44,618 nucleotides of DNA from Deltaproteobacteria bacterium (GTDB lineage: Bacteria; Desulfobacterota; RBG-13-43-22), in contig JACQYK010000038.1 of the NCBI GenBank assembly GCA_016208255.1, forward strand, positions 1 through 44,618, written 5' to 3'. A model generated the notes under the pieces. The model did no database searches and was not told where the DNA came from. It saw only the letters and a list, made by a program, of their open reading frames with translations. Shown here piece after piece: positions 33,628-41,550 of the stretch (positions are counted from its first letter, which is position 1; every line of letters starts with the position of its first letter). The position numbers were made by a program, and so were the translations under genes.

Positions 33628-34191
33628 TTATGCTACACTTTCCACCCCGTTCGATTCTAAACTGTTAATGTAACATTCCAGATTTCCGGCAATCTTTTCA
33701 AAAACTCTTGGAAAAAATGCCGCTATTTCATTGAAGCTTGGATGATCACTATGCGGACCACCATGATAGTTGCGTAAATGCTCAAGGATATCAGATTGCT
33801 CATTGGGAGGTAGCGAATCAAATGGATTTGAAATACTGTAGTCGTGGGAACTTGAAAAGTGAATGAAAGCACAGCCAAATTTGTAAACCGATAGAGTCCA
33901 ACCCTGCAATTTATTCGACAGTTCAACCATATCTCTGTCAGTTACTTTTCTTTGCTTCCCTTTTTCTGTAGGAACATTCCATATTTTTCCCGCGAGTGTC
34001 TGTGGGACTAATCTATTACGCTCTCTTAAATCACTAATGGTCAGCAAATATATTGCTCTTACCATTGAATCAAGTTCTTGCCTCAAAATTGAAGCCATCA
34101 TTCCAGGGAGGTCACGAACACGATTCATCGCCTCCGAATGTTCGGCTGAGCGTTTTCTCAATATTTCACAGAACTTCTTTATATCATCCAT
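33628..34191 (-). CDS. Hypothetical protein
   Basis: A 187-residue protein with no family I can name with assurance. It is AT-rich relative to the core genes. Seen: an N-terminal helix-rich region (KKFCEILRKRSAEHSEAMNR), a middle with KQRKVTDRDMVELSNKLQGW, and a His/Ser-rich stretch FIHFSSSHDYS that could be catalytic or metal-binding. The ribosome site is weak. It sits alone between two small toxin-antitoxin-like units. Confidence 0.6.
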   Translation of the reverse strand: MDDIKKFCEILRKRSAEHSEAMNRVRDLPGMMASILRQELDSMVRAIYLLTISDLRERNRLVPQTLAGKIWNVPTEKGKQRKVTDRDMVELSNKLQGWTLSVYKFGCAFIHFSSSHDYSISNPFDSLPPNEQSDILEHLRNYHGGPHSDHPSFNEIAAFFPRVFEKIAGNLECYINSLESNGVESVA

Positions 34192-34477
34192 AATAGAACT
34201 TTCTTGATGCGTAACAAGTTATTCTAAAGTTTTCGGCCTGTCTATTCTTCTACGGCTTCATTTCGGGAAGGAAACAGTGACAATTTGTCTTTTGGGTTGC
34301 TTTGGGGTTTCCTATCCTTCCGGATGCTTTGTAACCCAAGATAATGATGAGTATTTAAAAGCTAATTAAACAAAAATAACTCCTTACCGATGTGAGGACA
34401 CTGCAGGTGCACGGACTAACGACGGCCTGCGATTATTTGACTTCATTTTTTCATGTTTCTCCATCCATGAAGGGAGT
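34192..34477. other. AT-rich intergenic stretch, nothing recognised
   Basis: About 290 bases without a supported gene, between the hypothetical protein and the DUF2442-like remnant. Confidence 0.5.
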
Positions 34478-34608
34478 TTAGTTCCCGTCGCCGCCCTCTG
34501 CATATAGGGTCTCGGGAGCGATATCTAGCTCATCGGCCCAGGTTAACACGCCGAGTTCTTTGTTAATTTGGAAAGCATGAACTCCGCATCGATAATATCA
34601 TGAATCAT
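34478..34608 (-). pseudogene. Decayed DUF2442-like gene (N- and C-terminal pieces only)
   Basis: An ATG at 34608 follows AAAAGGA and encodes MIHDIIDAEF, a start typical of DUF2442 proteins, but the frame soon stops. In another frame, open from 34597, the sequence reads HAFQINKELGVLTWADELD and IAPETLY to a TAA at 34478-34480, typical of the C-terminus of the same family. The 35-45 residues that should lie between are gone and the frame is shifted. It begins 12 bases after the upstream gene, so it was the third gene of that operon. Confidence 0.5.
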
Positions 34609-34619
34609 TTCCTTTTGGA

Positions 34620-34832
34620 TTAAGCTTTTATAGGTTCAAAAGAATGTTGCACCTTGTACCGGGCAATTCTTTTTCTTTTTTGGTCTTTCTCTTTAAACGG
34701 TATGTTCTTATCAATAAAATCAAGCTCCGCTCCATCAGGAATGGTGTCAACCAGTTCTGGATGGTCAATCATATGTCTAACAAAATCAAAAGTGACACCA
34801 ATATTTCTTTCGACGTACTCTTTCTTTGTCAT
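34620..34832 (-). CDS. Small protein, DUF5647-like
   Basis: A 70-residue protein: RNIGVTFDFVRHMIDHPELV, then DTIPDGAELDFID and a basic tail. The pattern of an 'aliphatic helix, HPE, IPDGAE' resembles the DUF5647 group of small unknown proteins. It overlaps the upstream gene by four bases (34829-34832), so the two are translationally coupled. Function unknown; the pairing of two small genes resembles toxin-antitoxin layout but no toxin fold is recognised. Confidence 0.7.
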   Translation of the reverse strand: MTKKEYVERNIGVTFDFVRHMIDHPELVDTIPDGAELDFIDKNIPFKEKDQKRKRIARYKVQHSFEPIKA

Positions 34833-35167
34833 TTTTTGATTCCTTTCTTATATCTTTCTTTATACCATTCCCATCTATCTTTGATATCTTGTTCAGCGTA
34901 CGTCAGGGCGTCTTTAAGATTTAGGATAGGAATGGCTTGCTTCGATTTTTCACCTTTTGGAGTTAAAATATCCCTATGAAAAAAACCATGCGAACAATCG
35001 TACCTGACAATAGGGTGCCATTTGTCTAAAATTTTCGATTCATACTGAACCATTATATCCGTAATCAACCGCTTCTGGGATATAATTTTTATTCTCAATC
35101 TTTCGTCGCCTTCCGGACTGATTTCCTTTGTGAATTCTTTCTTTCCCATCGGTTTATTAAAATCCAT
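34829..35167 (-). CDS. Small conserved-looking protein of unknown function
   Basis: A 112-residue, charged protein (SPEGDERLRIKIISQKR, VRYDCSHGFFHRDILTPKGEK, DALTYAEQDIKDRWEWYKER). It resembles a small family I know only as a domain of unknown function (DUF7718-like), often paired with the neighbour described at 34620-34832. The His/Asp-rich middle could be catalytic, but this is a guess. It heads a three-gene - strand operon whose last member is decayed. Confidence 0.65.
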   Translation of the reverse strand: MDFNKPMGKKEFTKEISPEGDERLRIKIISQKRLITDIMVQYESKILDKWHPIVRYDCSHGFFHRDILTPKGEKSKQAIPILNLKDALTYAEQDIKDRWEWYKERYKKGIKK

Positions 35168-35289
35168 TCTAAAATTAATATTCCATCTTTTTTTATTGAA
35201 AAAAACAGAATACCGTTTTCAATTTAGAGCTCCATTTTTTTGTAAGGAAATATGGGAGATGCCCATAACATCTTTATATTTGAAATATT

Positions 35290-35511
35290 TCAAGCTTCTT
35301 CTCGCTCTCTGACACGATGCTTCGCCTCAAGCCAGTCATTAAATTGGGATTTTCCCTCGCGGATGGGCCTTCTTCGAGCTCGTAATACATCGGCAGGCCA
35401 GGCCGGAGACGGAATTTCCTCTGGTGTGCGCTGAAGATCATCCCGAATATCCTCTAAGGCTCGGAGCTTGTCCGAAATCGTCATCTTATCGAGTTGTATT
35501 TTTTGAACCAT
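35290..35511 (-). CDS. Addiction-module antitoxin-like protein, orphan
   Basis: A 73-residue protein of the 'addiction module' antitoxin group: KMTISDKLRALEDIRDDL, then EIPSPAWPADVLRARRRPIREGKSQF, with FNDWLEAKHRVRE at the end. Members are normally followed by a RelE-type toxin gene; nothing toxin-like follows here before 35167. GGAGGAAT is found upstream of the ATG. It is probably a solitary antitoxin left after toxin loss, or one acting on a toxin elsewhere. Confidence 0.75.
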   Translation of the reverse strand: MVQKIQLDKMTISDKLRALEDIRDDLQRTPEEIPSPAWPADVLRARRRPIREGKSQFNDWLEAKHRVREREEA

Positions 35512-35592
35512 TGTTTATTCCTCCAATAGGGAGATAAAAGGAATAAGCATTGCTCATTTATCTTTTGGGTTTGCCTTAGGACGCCCTTTACA

Positions 35593-36705
35593 TCAAACAA
35601 GACGTTCTGCCGTTTCTTTGAGCTTCAAAATGCCCCATTCAATTTTGTCCGGCTCAAAAGCCGGAAAGGTTAATCTGATGAAAAGACCTTTCTGGCGCTT
35701 TTCTTCCTTACTATTGGGAGGGAGCGCATCCCAGGCAGCAGCCACACCCACACCAGCTTGTTTTGCGGATTCGATGAAGGAGGCTTCTTTATCCCCTGAA
35801 ATATTGGCAAGAGTGAGGGGGGCAAAAAAGCCGCCGCTGATGGCAACCGGCAACGCTCCAGGGAAATGGCTATTAAGCGCGGTATTTAATGCCTCCATTC
35901 TCGGCCGGTACAGTTTGCACAAGTATTTGACGAATTCGTCATACTGCCCCGATTCTATAAAATCGGCTATGAAGGCCTGGGTCGGCAGGTTGGGGTTGAT
36001 GCGGGTATTGGCAATAACGGCGGACAGATGCCCTACATAATGAGACGGAACGATCATATACCCGCACTTGGTTCCCGGAGAGATCGTTTTTGTAAAAGAG
36101 CTTGTTAGAACGGGCCCCCATTCTGAGACTTCTATCGAGCCGTTCGCTTCTCCGTCATACCGAAGTTCTTGATAACAGATATCCCATAGGCACGGGATAC
36201 CATGTTCCCGGCAAATGCGTTCAACCTCCTTCCGGTTCTCTTCTGTATAGTTGATGCCGGTTGGGTTTTGATGGAAGGGTATTCCGTAAAAAGCCGCGAT
36301 CGGGTTCTTATTAGCCACATCTCTGAATTGGTTCAAATCGACCCCTTCCGCTGTCAATTTAATACCAATCAAATGATGGCCATAGCACTTGGCATCGAGT
36401 AATACCCGATCGTAGCTGGCTTCTTCAACAAGGATATTGCTTTCTCTGGGGAGAGACTTAAAAAAAAGCGAGATAACCTCCAGACCTCCGTTGCCGACGA
36501 TAACCCGTTCCGGATTAACACGATGTAAGCTGCCGATCAGCTCCCGCAGTGGTTTGAACCCGGTAAAATGGCCGTATTGAAGCACATCCGTTCCATAGCG
36601 CCTGATGACTTTTTCGTATCCCGCTGCCGCCATTGGAATAAGGCGTGATAAGGCTTCTTCCGCAGGAATCCCACGTAAAAAATTGATTGATTGTTTCTCA
36701 CTCAT
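35593..36705 (-). CDS. Class I/II PLP-dependent aminotransferase
   Basis: A 370-residue fold-type I aminotransferase resembling the 2-aminoadipate transaminase/MocR catalytic domain. Visible: YGHFTGFKPLRELIG, the cofactor region VIVGNGGLEVISLFFKSL, FHQNPTGINYTEENRKEV, LWDICYQELRYDG and the Schiff-base Lys in SSFTKTISPGTKCGYM, then GGFFAPLTL and RLTFPAFEP at the end. No N-terminal winged helix is present, so it is an enzyme rather than a MocR regulator. Substrate unknown. AAAAAGGG lies before the ATG. It stands alone in an AT-richer zone. Confidence 0.9.
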   Translation of the reverse strand: MSEKQSINFLRGIPAEEALSRLIPMAAAGYEKVIRRYGTDVLQYGHFTGFKPLRELIGSLHRVNPERVIVGNGGLEVISLFFKSLPRESNILVEEASYDRVLLDAKCYGHHLIGIKLTAEGVDLNQFRDVANKNPIAAFYGIPFHQNPTGINYTEENRKEVERICREHGIPCLWDICYQELRYDGEANGSIEVSEWGPVLTSSFTKTISPGTKCGYMIVPSHYVGHLSAVIANTRINPNLPTQAFIADFIESGQYDEFVKYLCKLYRPRMEALNTALNSHFPGALPVAISGGFFAPLTLANISGDKEASFIESAKQAGVGVAAAWDALPPNSKEEKRQKGLFIRLTFPAFEPDKIEWGILKLKETAERLV

Positions 36706-36806
36706 TTTGCCCTTTTTTATCTCTTTATTTTTTTAGTAAAGCAAACGACGTGGCTCACAGGCTGCGAGGATACGAGCGGTCCTCGTGCCTGCCGTAGGTT
36801 AGAAGA

Positions 36807-37562
36807 TTATTCCTTGGGCTTCTTGCGCTTGTCGCGGATGTAGATTGTTTTAGAATGCCCGTCACGCTGGACCCTTTCATCCACATCAAAGAGGTTGATG
36901 GCTATGGCGAGTTCCCCCAGCTTGGTGAAGCCGTAATTCCGAGGGTCGAACTCTGGAGCCTGCTTGGCGATATTGCTGCCCACAGCACCCAAATGAGCCC
37001 ACCCACTCTCGTCGGAAGCCGCCTCGACAGCACTTCTAAGAAGAACTACCAGTTTGGTATCTCTTTTCAGTTCATTTGACGTTTTGGTTTTTACCGCTGT
37101 CCCGGTATCCTCCTGAAACCTAAGAACTTCAGTGAAGATGAATTTGTCACATGCGGATACAAAAGCTTTTGGAGTCTTTTTCTCTCCAAATCCGTAGACG
37201 AGCAGGCCTTCCTCTCTAATCCGGGAGGCGAGACGAGTGAAGTCGCTGTCACTCGATACCAGACAAAATCCGTCAAACCGCTTCGTATAGAGCAAATCCA
37301 TTGCATCTATTATCATGGCGCTGTCTGTTGCATTCTTCCCCACAGTATAACGGAACTGCTGAACCGGATGGATGGAGTGTTCAAGCAGAAGTGACTTCCA
37401 TCCGCTTAGACTCGGTGTAGTCCAGTCACCATAAATACGCTTCACGCTTGCAATGCCGTACTTGGCAACTTCTGATAGGAGCCCTTCCGTTATCGATGGC
37501 TGCGCGTTGTCTGCATCAATAAGCACAGCAAGCCTGCTTTGAGACGTTTCACCTACCATCAT
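36807..37562 (-). CDS. NYN-domain ribonuclease-like protein with OST-HTH/LOTUS domain
   Basis: A 251-residue protein. Residues about 10-150 are a NYN (PIN-like) domain with the acidic residues expected for metal binding: LIDADNAQP, GKNATDSAMIIDAMDLLY and LVSSDSDFTRLASRIREEG. Residues about 170-245 match the OST-HTH/LOTUS domain (AVEAASDESGWAHLGAVG, YGFTKLGELA), thought to bind RNA. A role in RNA cleavage is inferred from domain knowledge. AAGGA lies upstream of the ATG at 37562. An imperfect hairpin (36759-36790) follows the gene. Confidence 0.9.
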   Translation of the reverse strand: MMVGETSQSRLAVLIDADNAQPSITEGLLSEVAKYGIASVKRIYGDWTTPSLSGWKSLLLEHSIHPVQQFRYTVGKNATDSAMIIDAMDLLYTKRFDGFCLVSSDSDFTRLASRIREEGLLVYGFGEKKTPKAFVSACDKFIFTEVLRFQEDTGTAVKTKTSNELKRDTKLVVLLRSAVEAASDESGWAHLGAVGSNIAKQAPEFDPRNYGFTKLGELAIAINLFDVDERVQRDGHSKTIYIRDKRKKPKE

Positions 37563-37727
37563 TATGATATTCCTTCAGTGCTTCTAACCTATTATAAATG
37601 ATAAATATTATCCAAACAAATTATTTTTATCGCTTAAAGATTGAGCAATTTATATTCCTCAATTAGGCATGATAGACAGAAGTAGGAGAATTCTTTTTGC
37701 TGGCAGTCCTTATTTTCCAAACCGGCC

Positions 37728-38702
37728 CTATTCCCGCTCAAATGGTTTCCCCAGGCCTGAGGGAGGGGCCAGGCGCAGGAATCCGGCCAGGGACCGGCCG
37801 ATCGGACCGGGCAAGAGTTCTACCACCCGTTCCAGTCTTTGATTACTTACCAGGGCCAGGACCACGATCATAAAGACAAAGGGAGCCACCTGGAAGACCT
37901 GGATGGGCAATGAAGGCAAAACCCCTTGAAACAGGATACCCAGGGACTGAAGCCCGCCGAACAGATAGGTGCCCAAGGCCGCTTTGAAGGGATTCCAGCC
38001 GCCGAAGATGACGATGGCCAGCGCGATCCAGCCGATCCCCAGGGTGTGCTGATAACTCCATCCCAGCTTGACGCTCAATGAAAAATTGGCCCCGGCCAAA
38101 CCCACCAGGCTTCCGCCGATCAGGGTGTATAGGTAGCGGACGCCTCTGACCGAAATTCCCCGGGCAAAGGCCGCTTCCGGCCGTTCGCCCACCCCGCGCA
38201 TAGCCAGTCCGGGGCCGGTCTTGAATATCCAGAACCAGGCCAGCAAAATGAGGACGAAGCTGCCGTAGGTGAAAAGGTTATGGTTGAAGAAAAGAGGACC
38301 CAGAACCGGGATATCTTTTAAAAGCGGGATGGCCAGGTGGGGCATCTCCGGCCCGGGTTTCCGGACAAATGGGTTACCCAGGAAGGAGCTGAGATCAGTG
38401 GCCATCAAAGTCAAAATGAAACCAACCGCCACCTGATCCTGACGGAGTTCGATTCCGGCCACGACCACAATGAGGGCGACCAGGGCCCCTACGCCCATAG
38501 CCGACAAGAGGCCAAGGACCAGGCTGCCTGAGCCATAACCTACTGCAAATCCGGTCATGGCCGAAAGCAAAATGCTTCCGTCCAGGGAAAGATTGATGAC
38601 CCCGGCTTTCTCGGTTACGGTCTCCCCGATACAGGCGAAGACCAGGGGGGATGAATCAGCCAGGATGGAGGCCAGCATTCGTATCAGAAAATCCCAGTCC
38701 AT
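37728..38702 (-). CDS. BMP-type ABC importer, permease 2
   Basis: A 324-residue inner-membrane permease of the ribose/nucleoside branch (BPD_transp_2). It has about eight to ten hydrophobic segments and the family motifs ACIGETVTEKAGVINLSLDGS and FARGISVRGVRYLYTLIGGSL, with a late GIGWIALAIVIFGGWNP. With the first permease it forms the membrane channel for a nucleoside-like substrate. It lies 166 bases downstream of that permease, a gap filled by simple tandem repeats, yet belongs to the same transporter. The start (ATGGACTGG) has only a weak ribosome site. Confidence 0.93.
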   Translation of the reverse strand: MDWDFLIRMLASILADSSPLVFACIGETVTEKAGVINLSLDGSILLSAMTGFAVGYGSGSLVLGLLSAMGVGALVALIVVVAGIELRQDQVAVGFILTLMATDLSSFLGNPFVRKPGPEMPHLAIPLLKDIPVLGPLFFNHNLFTYGSFVLILLAWFWIFKTGPGLAMRGVGERPEAAFARGISVRGVRYLYTLIGGSLVGLAGANFSLSVKLGWSYQHTLGIGWIALAIVIFGGWNPFKAALGTYLFGGLQSLGILFQGVLPSLPIQVFQVAPFVFMIVVLALVSNQRLERVVELLPGPIGRSLAGFLRLAPPSGLGKPFERE

Positions 38703-38784
38703 AGACTAAATTCTTGCCCTATTCATCTTGAGTAGTTATTTCCCTTTTTCATTTGATCCAGGTCCATGTTAATGGGCGCTCGTC

Positions 38785-38850
38785 ACTTGTGGCTCGTTGC
38801 GGGTTGCTCGTAAAAACCAGTAACCAGTAACAAGCAACAAGTAACAGTGA
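38785..38850 (-). repeat. Short tandem repeats GTTACTTGTTGC / TTACTGG between the two permease genes
   Basis: Read on the - strand the gap contains GTTACTTGTTGCTTGTTAC then TTACTGGTTACTGG and a run of related GGGTTGCTCG and CGAGCC phrases. Such low-order repeats occur between genes and look like spacer expansion. No terminator-like hairpin with a T run was found. Confidence 0.55.
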
Positions 38851-38868
38851 AGTTTTAAATCTCTTTGG

Positions 38869-39906
38869 CTAGGTTTTCTGCCTCCATATTCTTGCTTGGA
38901 CTCCCCGGGCCAGGACGACGAATAAAACCAGCATCTCTTGCAAAACCCCGCCCAAAGAAGAATCGAGTTGCATGACCATCGGTAACTGGAGACTGCCTTT
39001 ATTAGCCGCCGCAAAGAAAAAGGCCACCGGCGCGATCCAGAGGGTCTGATTGCCGGTCAACAGGACTACCAGGATAGCCAGATAGCCATAACCGCTGGAA
39101 ATCGAGGGGACCAAACGATGATACAGACCGATGGCCTGGATGGCCCCGGCCGCGCCGGCCAAAGCCCCGGCCAGCCCAAAGGCCAGGAGGATATTCTTAT
39201 CCACCTTTACACCCAGGAAGAAGGAAGCGGAAGGATTACTACCCACGGCCTTCAGTTTGAGGCCCCACATGGTACCCCGGAGGGCAAAAACAGAGCCTAA
39301 GATGACCAGGACGGCCAGGGTCATTTCCACCGGCCCTAAAGAGAGGTTGAAAAGGTCGGGAAGCAGGGCGGAAGGTCGAAAAAACTCGGTCCCGCTCATG
39401 GTGGCCGTACCGGGTTGTTTCCAGGGGCCGAAGATGAGAAAATTAGTAGCCCCCACGGCCACAAAATTAAGCCCCAGCCCGGCGAATATCTCATGCACCC
39501 GGCCGTAGATCCGCAGAAAGCCGGTCAGGCTGGCCCAGAGGGCCCCACCGGCCAGGCCCGAAATAAAAATCAAAGGAATGAGAATAAAGGAGGGCAGGTC
39601 TAAAGACCTGGCCGCCCAGGTGGCGGCAATCGCCCCCATTACCATCTGCCCCTCTATTCCAATATTCCAAAGGCCGGCGGCAAAGGTGAAGGATAAACCA
39701 ACCGCGCATAAAACCAAAGGCACCCAGGCCACAAAAACATCGGCCCACTTATTGACACTGCCGAAGGCCCCCTTGAACATATTTCCGTAGGCTTCGACCG
39801 GCGAGGCCCCTATGGCTATTAAAATCACCAGCGTAAAGAGCAGGGCCAGGGCAGCGGCCAAAGTGATCATGACCCAAGGAGCCAAGTGGTTCTTTGGGGG
39901 CGTCAT
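38869..39906 (-). CDS. BMP-type ABC importer, permease 1
   Basis: A 345-residue integral membrane permease of the BPD_transp_2 family. Family features: LWNIGIEGQMVMGAIAATWA, the large coupling region GGALWASLTGFLRIYGRVHE, and GSNPSASFFLGVKVDKNILL. Its start overlaps the stop of the ATPase gene by four bases (39903-39906, ATGA), so the two are translationally coupled. It forms the transmembrane channel together with the permease at 37728-38702. Confidence 0.94.
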   Translation of the reverse strand: MTPPKNHLAPWVMITLAAALALLFTLVILIAIGASPVEAYGNMFKGAFGSVNKWADVFVAWVPLVLCAVGLSFTFAAGLWNIGIEGQMVMGAIAATWAARSLDLPSFILIPLIFISGLAGGALWASLTGFLRIYGRVHEIFAGLGLNFVAVGATNFLIFGPWKQPGTATMSGTEFFRPSALLPDLFNLSLGPVEMTLAVLVILGSVFALRGTMWGLKLKAVGSNPSASFFLGVKVDKNILLAFGLAGALAGAAGAIQAIGLYHRLVPSISSGYGYLAILVVLLTGNQTLWIAPVAFFFAAANKGSLQLPMVMQLDSSLGGVLQEMLVLFVVLARGVQARIWRQKT

Positions 39907-41366
39907 AATCCCTTTCCGCCGATCATTTCCGCCAACTGCTGAGCATTCGTTTCTTCGGTCTTCAGCAACCGGGAAATCTGACTGCCGGAGAAGACCAGGA
40001 TCAAGTCGCTATGCTCCATGATCTCATCCAGGTCGGAAGATATAAAAAGGATAGCGGTTCCCTGTTCGCAGCGGGTCATCAATTTGTCCCAGACCCATTT
40101 AGCCGAGTCGATGTCCAAGCCCCTGGTGGGGTGTTCCAGCAGAAGAAGGACGGGATGATCCGGCAGGAGGGCCAGCAAGGTCCGCTGCTGGTTACCGCCG
40201 GAGAGGGACTCGACCCTGGTTTCCGGGGTGCCGATGATATTAAAGGCCTGAATACGGGAAGCGGCTCTGGTTCCGGACTTAACCCAATCGATGACAAAAT
40301 GGGGGTCCTCCTCAGTCAGCAGGAAATGTTCGGTCAGATTAAGACCTCGAATCATTCCCTCTTCCAGTCGGGCGGCCGGTACATAGGCCGTACCCAAAGA
40401 CCGGAACCTTTGATAACTCTGACCGGTCAGGTCGGTCCCGCAAAGCCGTATTTTGCCTTCCCGGATCTTCCGTAAACCGGCACATCCCTGGAGAAACAGC
40501 CGGCGGCCGCTTCCTCCGGTGCCGGCCAGGCCGATCACCTCTCCCTGCCGCACAGACAGGGAGAGATTGGAGATACAAATCCTTTGTTCTTCGATACAGA
40601 AATTGGAAAGCTCCAATACCAAAGCCCCTGAACCGCCTTTTTTGCCGGTCTGCATTTCGGGCAGGCGGCCGAACATCAACTGGACCAGTTTATCGGTATC
40701 AAAAGGGGCCTGCACTTCCCCGGCCACCCTTCCCTGGCGGAGGACAATGACCTGTTGGCAGAGGTCCTGGATGTCCGCCAACTTATGTGAAACGAGGATG
40801 ATGATGTTCCCCTGCCCGGCCAGGAGCCGGAGGCCGGCGAAGAGGGAACTTTTCTGGGAAGCGGATATCCCGGTGGTGGGTTCATCCAGAATGAGCACCT
40901 TAACACCCGAGGCCAGCAGGCCTATGATTTCGATCTGCTGACGTTCACCGACGGACAGGGACCGCTCCAGGGCGTTGGGATTCAACTGAAAATGAAGAAA
41001 CTCGGCTTGCTCTTTCAGCCAAAGTTTGGCTTTTTTTCGATTAATGCGCCAGCCGGCATTCCTGCCCAAAAGAAAATTGTCCAGAACGGTAAAAGGAAGA
41101 AAATCGAAAGGGTCCTGTTGAAGCATCCCGATACCCTGATCGAGGGCCTGGGCCGGAGACTTAATACGGACCGGACGGCCGGCAATGAGAATTTCCCCGG
41201 CCTCGAGGGAAAGAAAGCCGGCCAGTATCTTCATCAGGGTGGTCTTGCCGGCCCCGTTTTCACCCAGGAGTCCATAGATGCGGCCGCTTTCAAAAGTGAC
41301 CCGGAGGCCGTCACTGGCCCGGACCGGACCGAAGGATTTGTAGATATCTCGCAGCTCAACCTTCAT
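39903..41366 (-). CDS. BMP-type ABC importer, two-domain ATP-binding protein
   Basis: A 487-residue protein with two nucleotide-binding domains, as in ribose/nucleoside importers. The first has Walker A GLLGENGAGKTT, signature SVGERQQIEIIGLL and Walker B VLILDEPT. The second has a degenerate Walker A (GLAGTGGSGRRLFLQG), signature SLSGGNQQRTLLALL and LLLLEHPTRGLD in place of the usual aspartate. I set the start at 41366 (MKVELRDIYKSFG), where family homology begins; the longer frame adds 46 unrelated residues. It powers uptake through the two adjacent permeases. Confidence 0.95.
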   Translation of the reverse strand: MKVELRDIYKSFGPVRASDGLRVTFESGRIYGLLGENGAGKTTLMKILAGFLSLEAGEILIAGRPVRIKSPAQALDQGIGMLQQDPFDFLPFTVLDNFLLGRNAGWRINRKKAKLWLKEQAEFLHFQLNPNALERSLSVGERQQIEIIGLLASGVKVLILDEPTTGISASQKSSLFAGLRLLAGQGNIIILVSHKLADIQDLCQQVIVLRQGRVAGEVQAPFDTDKLVQLMFGRLPEMQTGKKGGSGALVLELSNFCIEEQRICISNLSLSVRQGEVIGLAGTGGSGRRLFLQGCAGLRKIREGKIRLCGTDLTGQSYQRFRSLGTAYVPAARLEEGMIRGLNLTEHFLLTEEDPHFVIDWVKSGTRAASRIQAFNIIGTPETRVESLSGGNQQRTLLALLPDHPVLLLLEHPTRGLDIDSAKWVWDKLMTRCEQGTAILFISSDLDEIMEHSDLILVFSGSQISRLLKTEETNAQQLAEMIGGKGL

Positions 41367-41550
41367 TGTGAGACCCGTGAAAAATGTCCCCTTTTGCCCA
41401 ATCTCTTTGTCAGGCTCAAATTTCAATCCTCGAAATATTCCATATATTCCTCCGGTTGAAATTTTCGCCTTCCTCGACCTTGGCCAAAATTGAACATTTT
41501 TCAAAAGATCTCATCTTATGGCAAGGTCAGGAGGAAAGTAACCTACTATT

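Noticed and set aside
36759-36790. Hairpin AGGC-CGAGGA/TCCTCG-GCCT considered as a terminator for the NYN gene
   Set aside because: On the - strand it is followed by an A-rich rather than T-rich stretch, so it does not fit an intrinsic terminator; left as an unexplained hairpin.
41367-41504. 46-residue N-terminal extension of the ABC ATPase
   Set aside because: Residues do not match the family, and the ABC domain starts normally at 41366.
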